This document shows, piece by piece, positions 41,024 through 44,639 of a DNA stretch of 44,639 nt. The notes beneath the pieces were generated by a model. The model saw nothing but the letters and a program-made list of their open reading frames with translations, was not told where the DNA came from and ran no database searches. Both the position numbers and the translations under genes were made by a program. Numbering within the stretch: position 1 is the stretch's first letter; each line of letters begins with the position of its first letter. Source of the DNA: Lachnospira sp. UBA4346 (GTDB lineage Bacteria > Bacillota > Clostridia > Lachnospirales > Lachnospiraceae); contig DGTC01000017.1 in NCBI GenBank assembly GCA_002394205.1, positions 1-44,639 on the forward strand, read 5' to 3'.

Positions 41024-42757
41024 ATGGCATTTGATGGAATTACAATTGCAAATATTAAAAAAGAATTAAATGACACAATTGTGGGGGGACGACTTTACAA
41101 AATTGCCCAACCGGAAACAGACGAGCTTTTATTAACATTCAAAACTTCTAATGGACAATTTCGTCTAATCATCTCGGCAAACGCCTCACTTCCACTCATA
41201 TATCTGACAGATGAGAATAAACCAAGTCCACTGACTGCCCCGAATTTTTGTATGTTACTTCGCAAACATATTAATAACGGACGTGTTATATCAATTACGC
41301 AACCGGGACTGGAACGTGTCTTAGATATAGAAATTGAGCATCTTGATGAGCTGGGGGATTTATGCCGAAAACACTTAATTGCAGAATTCATGGGAAAATA
41401 CAGTAATATCATTTTCTGTGACGACAACCATACCATTATTGACAGTATTAAGCATGTATCTGCACAAGTCAGCTCTGTCCGTGAAGTTCTTCCAAACAGA
41501 CCGTACTTTATTCCAAATACAGTCAACAAAATTGATCCTCTTAGCTGCACGCAGGAAACATTTGCTGCTCTTGTATACAAGAAAGCTATGCCAACAGGCA
41601 AAGCAATTTATACCAGTCTGACCGGTATCAGCCCTGTCATTGCAGAAGAAATCTGCTATGAAGCCTCTATTCCAAGTGAACAGCCTGCGAACTGCCTGTC
41701 AGAAAACGAACAGATTCATCTTTATCATATCTTTGAAACGGTGATTGACCGTGTAAAAGAAGGGGAGTTTGCTCCGGCAATGTTTCATGAAAATGGTGTT
41801 CCAAAGGAATTCAGTTGTATTCCTATGACAATGTTTGCTGATGCAACACCTTACGATTCTGTCAGCAAACTGCTTCGTGGATTCTATGCAGAAAAAGAGC
41901 TTATCAGCCGCATCCGTCAGAAATCTTCCGATTTAAGGCGAATTGTTTCAACTGCTCTTGAACGTTCTTATAAGAAACTAGATATTCAGGAACGTCAGTT
42001 AAAAGATACGGAAAAACGTGATAAATACAGAGTGTATGGAGAATTAATCAATACTTACGGTTACAATGTTGCGGAAGGGGCAAAGTCATTTACTGCATTA
42101 AATTATTACACAAACGAAGAGATTACGATTCCACTCGATCCAACGCTTACTCCTTCCGAAAATGCAGTGAAATATTTCAACCGCTATAATAAGTTAAAGC
42201 GTACATTTGAAGCTGATTCTAAGCTCATTAAAGAAACAAAATCCGATATCGAACATCTCGAATCTGTCGCAACTGCACTTGATATTGCCACTTCTGAAGA
42301 TGACTTAACCGCACTAAAAGAAGAACTTATTTTATCCGGATATATTCATAAGAAAACAAACAATGGAAAGAAAGTCAAAATTAATAATAAACCACTGCAC
42401 TATGTTTCATCAGACGGCTTCGATATCTATGTTGGTAAAAATAATCTGCAAAACGATGAACTCACCTTCCATTTTGCAAATGGTAACGACTGGTGGTTTC
42501 ATGCAAAGAAAATGCCGGGTTCCCATGTTCTTGTAAGAACCAATGGCAAAGAGCTTCCTGACCGCACTTATGAAGAAGCTGCAAGCCTTGCAGCCTATTA
42601 TTCAAAAGGCCGTGAACAGGACAAAGTTGAAATTGATTATGTATTAAAAAAAGAAGTGAAAAAACCGGCAGCCGCCAAACCTGGATTTGTTGTTTATTAC
42701 ACAAATTATTCTTTAATGGCATCGACAGATATCAGTGCATTAAAATTAATCAAGTAA
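41024..42757 (+). CDS. rqcH: Ribosome quality control protein RqcH (NFACT family)
   Basis: Binds tRNA-Ala on obstructed 50S subunits and adds C-terminal alanine tails that target the nascent chain for degradation; it was earlier annotated as a fibronectin-binding protein. 577 residues. NFACT-N starts MAFDGITIANIKKEL and has FCMLLRKHINNGRV and GKYSNIIF. The helical middle contains a long coiled coil (about 290-410). NFACT-R near the C-terminus has DIYVGKNNLQNDELTF and the DWWFHAKKMPGSHVL motif. Complete and full length. A strong terminator lies 80 bases after it. Confidence 0.94.
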   Translation: MAFDGITIANIKKELNDTIVGGRLYKIAQPETDELLLTFKTSNGQFRLIISANASLPLIYLTDENKPSPLTAPNFCMLLRKHINNGRVISITQPGLERVLDIEIEHLDELGDLCRKHLIAEFMGKYSNIIFCDDNHTIIDSIKHVSAQVSSVREVLPNRPYFIPNTVNKIDPLSCTQETFAALVYKKAMPTGKAIYTSLTGISPVIAEEICYEASIPSEQPANCLSENEQIHLYHIFETVIDRVKEGEFAPAMFHENGVPKEFSCIPMTMFADATPYDSVSKLLRGFYAEKELISRIRQKSSDLRRIVSTALERSYKKLDIQERQLKDTEKRDKYRVYGELINTYGYNVAEGAKSFTALNYYTNEEITIPLDPTLTPSENAVKYFNRYNKLKRTFEADSKLIKETKSDIEHLESVATALDIATSEDDLTALKEELILSGYIHKKTNNGKKVKINNKPLHYVSSDGFDIYVGKNNLQNDELTFHFANGNDWWFHAKKMPGSHVLVRTNGKELPDRTYEEAASLAAYYSKGREQDKVEIDYVLKKEVKKPAAAKPGFVVYYTNYSLMASTDISALKLIK

Positions 42758-42839
42758 AATTCCAGAATTTAGGAATCCATTCTTGTGTAACCATCTGCAA
42801 ATGCACCTGTATACGGATGTATTTCAATCTGAATAAACC

Positions 42840-42904
42840 AAAAGGAGAGACTCTATTCCATAAGAAATTTTCATAAATTCCTTATGAATAAAGCCTCTCC
42901 TTTT
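42840..42904. terminator. Bidirectional terminator between rqcH and the downstream membrane gene
   Basis: AAAAGGAGAG (42840-42849) pairs with CTCTCCTTTT (42895-42904). An inner stem (ATTCCATAAG with CTTATGAAT) extends it. A and T runs are present at both ends. Confidence 0.82.
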
Positions 42905-42963
42905 TTCCATTGATAGGTTATAAACACGTAAATCCCAAAATTTCTACATATTTTCCCTATAAC

Positions 42964-44145
42964 TTAATTTTGCTGCCGCTTGTTCCACAACAATAGAACA
43001 CTTGTAATCACATTTGCAATACTATATGCAAGATAGCACAATCCCAGCATCATTGTACCGGCAACTGCCTTACTAAAAATCAGAGAAATCATTATCCCCA
43101 ATAACAAATTGCCACATAAAACAAGCAATAACTTATTCATTGAAACATTTCCAAACAAACACTGTGTCAGTGCAAACACGACCAGTAAAATATCTGTCAG
43201 ATATGTAACAATATAGAAAATCACTGCAATATCTACTGCATCACAGACAGATTCATCTAATGTCAATACACCAAACAATGCCGGTCTGTTCAAATCAAAA
43301 ATAATAGAACGAACAAGTATAATAACGGTTGGCAATACTGCAAATACTATACATTTCTGACTATTCTTCATCAACTGTATCCGTCCTCTAAATAGAACTC
43401 CCAATGCACATACTATTGTATAGAACCACACATATGGAATGTTTAGGAACCAATTTTTTGAAAAATAATAATCATTTAAAAATCCATTGGCTGTATTTGC
43501 AATCACATTATCTGCTACCATACTATTTAACAGTCGCACACGAATCCATTCTGTATAGATACTAACAAATACAATAATTAGTAATGTCTGATAAAAATAA
43601 CGTGAATCCACGGTTTGAAACTTTTCCATTTTGTTTATTCTGCTGGACTTCAAAACCATCCATGCCAGAATTCCCAATATCAAAACGAAAATGGCACAAA
43701 TGAGAACTCCAACTCCCATGAAATGTGCTGTTTCAAATGAACCGGAAACATCATCTAAATACATTCCTGCTATCAGCCTGTGTATCGCAACATTTCCCTG
43801 TAGCACATACGCAGCAATCAAGTATACTGATGTTACAATCATCCCGATAATTGCATATTTTGCGTATAGGTCTGCGCCACGATATTTTGTTAAAATCATA
43901 ACAATCGCCATAACTGCACAAAATAAACTGACAGACATCAAAACCGTATAAATTCCATCCAGTCCCTGATAAAAATACAGGTTATAAATAGAAGTCGTTT
44001 CCGTTTGTGCCAGATTATGATTCATATTGTAGACTATATTGCGAAACAGCGTACTTCCCGGTCCAACAATTAATATAAGAGTCATTGCAGCAAGCATTGC
44101 CGCAACGCTCATTATTCTCACAAAAAGAATATCTTCTTTCTTCAT
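42964..44145 (-). CDS. Polytopic membrane protein of unknown function
   Basis: 393 residues with about ten predicted membrane segments and no motif I recognise. Short charged loops join the helices, for example KSSRINKMEKFQ in the middle and KNSQK later. It has no signal peptide and no ATPase or transporter signature. It starts 11 bases after the tyrS stop, so it may be co-transcribed with tyrS, and it ends at the bidirectional terminator. Bias to Ile/Val/Leu and to two halves of similar size could reflect duplication, but I cannot show it. Confidence 0.78.
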   Translation of the reverse strand: MKKEDILFVRIMSVAAMLAAMTLILIVGPGSTLFRNIVYNMNHNLAQTETTSIYNLYFYQGLDGIYTVLMSVSLFCAVMAIVMILTKYRGADLYAKYAIIGMIVTSVYLIAAYVLQGNVAIHRLIAGMYLDDVSGSFETAHFMGVGVLICAIFVLILGILAWMVLKSSRINKMEKFQTVDSRYFYQTLLIIVFVSIYTEWIRVRLLNSMVADNVIANTANGFLNDYYFSKNWFLNIPYVWFYTIVCALGVLFRGRIQLMKNSQKCIVFAVLPTVIILVRSIIFDLNRPALFGVLTLDESVCDAVDIAVIFYIVTYLTDILLVVFALTQCLFGNVSMNKLLLVLCGNLLLGIMISLIFSKAVAGTMMLGLCYLAYSIANVITSVLLLWNKRQQN

Positions 44146-44156
44146 AAGATGCCGCC

Positions 44157-44639
44157 TTACTGTACAGATACTCTACAGAATGTCTTCTTTCCCTTTTTGA
44201 CTACAACGCCATCTTCTGTAAATGTATCTCTTGCAAATTTTGCATCAATTGCTGTTACCTTTTCACCTGCAACAGAAATACCGCCCTGTTGGATTGCTCT
44301 TCTCGCTTCAGAACGTGATGCAACAAGACCTGCCTGATGAATTAACGTAATAATATCAATTTCTCCATTTTCAAAACAATCTTCTCCAATTGTTGCAGCC
44401 GGCATATTTGCAGCATCTCCACCTGTGAAGATTTCCTTTGCAGTCTGTTCAGCCTTCTTTGCTTCTTCTTCACCATGAACCATCTTTGTTAATTCGAATG
44501 CAAGAATTTCCTTTGCTTTGTTCAGCTGTGCACCTTCCCAGCTGTCCATCTTATCAATTTCTTCTAATGGAATAAATGTCAACATTCTGATGAAACGAAG
44601 TACATCTGCATCATCTACATTTCTCCAGTACTGGTAGAA
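44157..44639 (-). CDS. tyrS: Tyrosyl-tRNA synthetase, C-terminal part (5' end outside window)
   Basis: Charges tRNA-Tyr with tyrosine. The window keeps the last 160 residues or so. At the edge the frame reads YQYWRNVDDADVLRFIRMLT, the segment joining the Rossmann catalytic domain to the helical anticodon-binding domain. The C-terminal S4-like RNA-binding domain follows (GLVASRSEARRAIQQGGISV). The open frame is continuous to position 44639, so an ATG at 44585 is internal. The catalytic HIGH and KFGK motifs lie outside the window. Confidence 0.94.
   Translation of the reverse strand, partial: FYQYWRNVDDADVLRFIRMLTFIPLEEIDKMDSWEGAQLNKAKEILAFELTKMVHGEEEAKKAEQTAKEIFTGGDAANMPAATIGEDCFENGEIDIITLIHQAGLVASRSEARRAIQQGGISVAGEKVTAIDAKFARDTFTEDGVVVKKGKKTFCRVSVQ

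Noticed and set aside
1..44639. tRNA or rRNA genes and insertion sequences
   Set aside because: I looked for clover-leaf consensus (TTCGAATC-type T loops), rRNA signatures and transposase motifs and saw none; a covariance search could still find a missed tRNA.

Overview
The window looks like chromosome from a low-GC Gram-positive of the class Clostridia, most plausibly family Lachnospiraceae. This rests on AT-rich DNA with strong AGGAGG-type ribosome binding sites, consensus TTGACA/TATAAT promoters, a leucine T-box, an ECF-type ThiT transporter, RqcH, YicC, a MoxR/DUF58 operon and protein families typical of that group. The species cannot be named from sequence alone. Most genes lie on the minus strand.

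Layout. 1-4933 (minus): housekeeping genes (type IIA topoisomerase B subunit cut by the window edge, membrane-anchored parvulin-like foldase, rlmH, small acidic protein, Cof-type phosphatase, maf). 5021-15591 (minus): a complete type III-A CRISPR-Cas locus. A perfect-consensus promoter drives cas6-csm1(cas10)-csm2-csm3-csm4-csm5. A second promoter region precedes cas1-cas2-csm6. A 17-repeat, 16-spacer array follows and ends at a strong terminator. 15683-22150: a carbohydrate cluster (GPH-family sugar symporter, TM2 protein, GH3 glycosidase, HAD phosphatase) divergent from an AraC-family regulator, with likely AraC operators between them. 22209-27859: a siroheme synthase-like fusion, a BtuF-like binding lipoprotein, ThiT, a COG2426 membrane protein and leuA, the last behind a leucine T-box. 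28441-33212: moxR-DUF58-membrane protein operon, Lrp regulator, DUF1292 protein. 33353-44639: UvrD-like helicase, mgtE with an unusual leader containing a small ORF, greA-like gene, orphan phage-type holin, EAL-domain phosphodiesterase, yicC, rqcH, a polytopic membrane protein and the end of tyrS.

The CRISPR-Cas locus is the most rewarding part. Cas10 keeps both the HD nuclease motif and the GGDD cyclase motif, so target RNA binding should trigger DNA cleavage and cyclic oligoadenylate synthesis. The expected receptor, the CARF-HEPN ribonuclease Csm6, is out of frame because of one extra G in a run of six near its start. This could be an on/off switch, decay, or an assembly error. At least five of the 16 spacers span a ribosome binding site plus ATG, all in the same orientation, so the crRNAs would be antisense to translation-start regions of target mRNAs. 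The adaptation genes and the array each sit behind a similar palindrome carrying a -35/-10 pair with identical geometry, and the cas1 5' UTR contains a CRISPR-repeat-like hairpin. Together these suggest that repeat recognition feeds back on expression of cas1, cas2 and csm6.

A second notable region is the mgtE leader. Promoter, small ORF with a Pro/Glu-rich core, a hairpin that masks the small ORF's ribosome binding site, and a terminator-like element precede mgtE, with no M-box visible.
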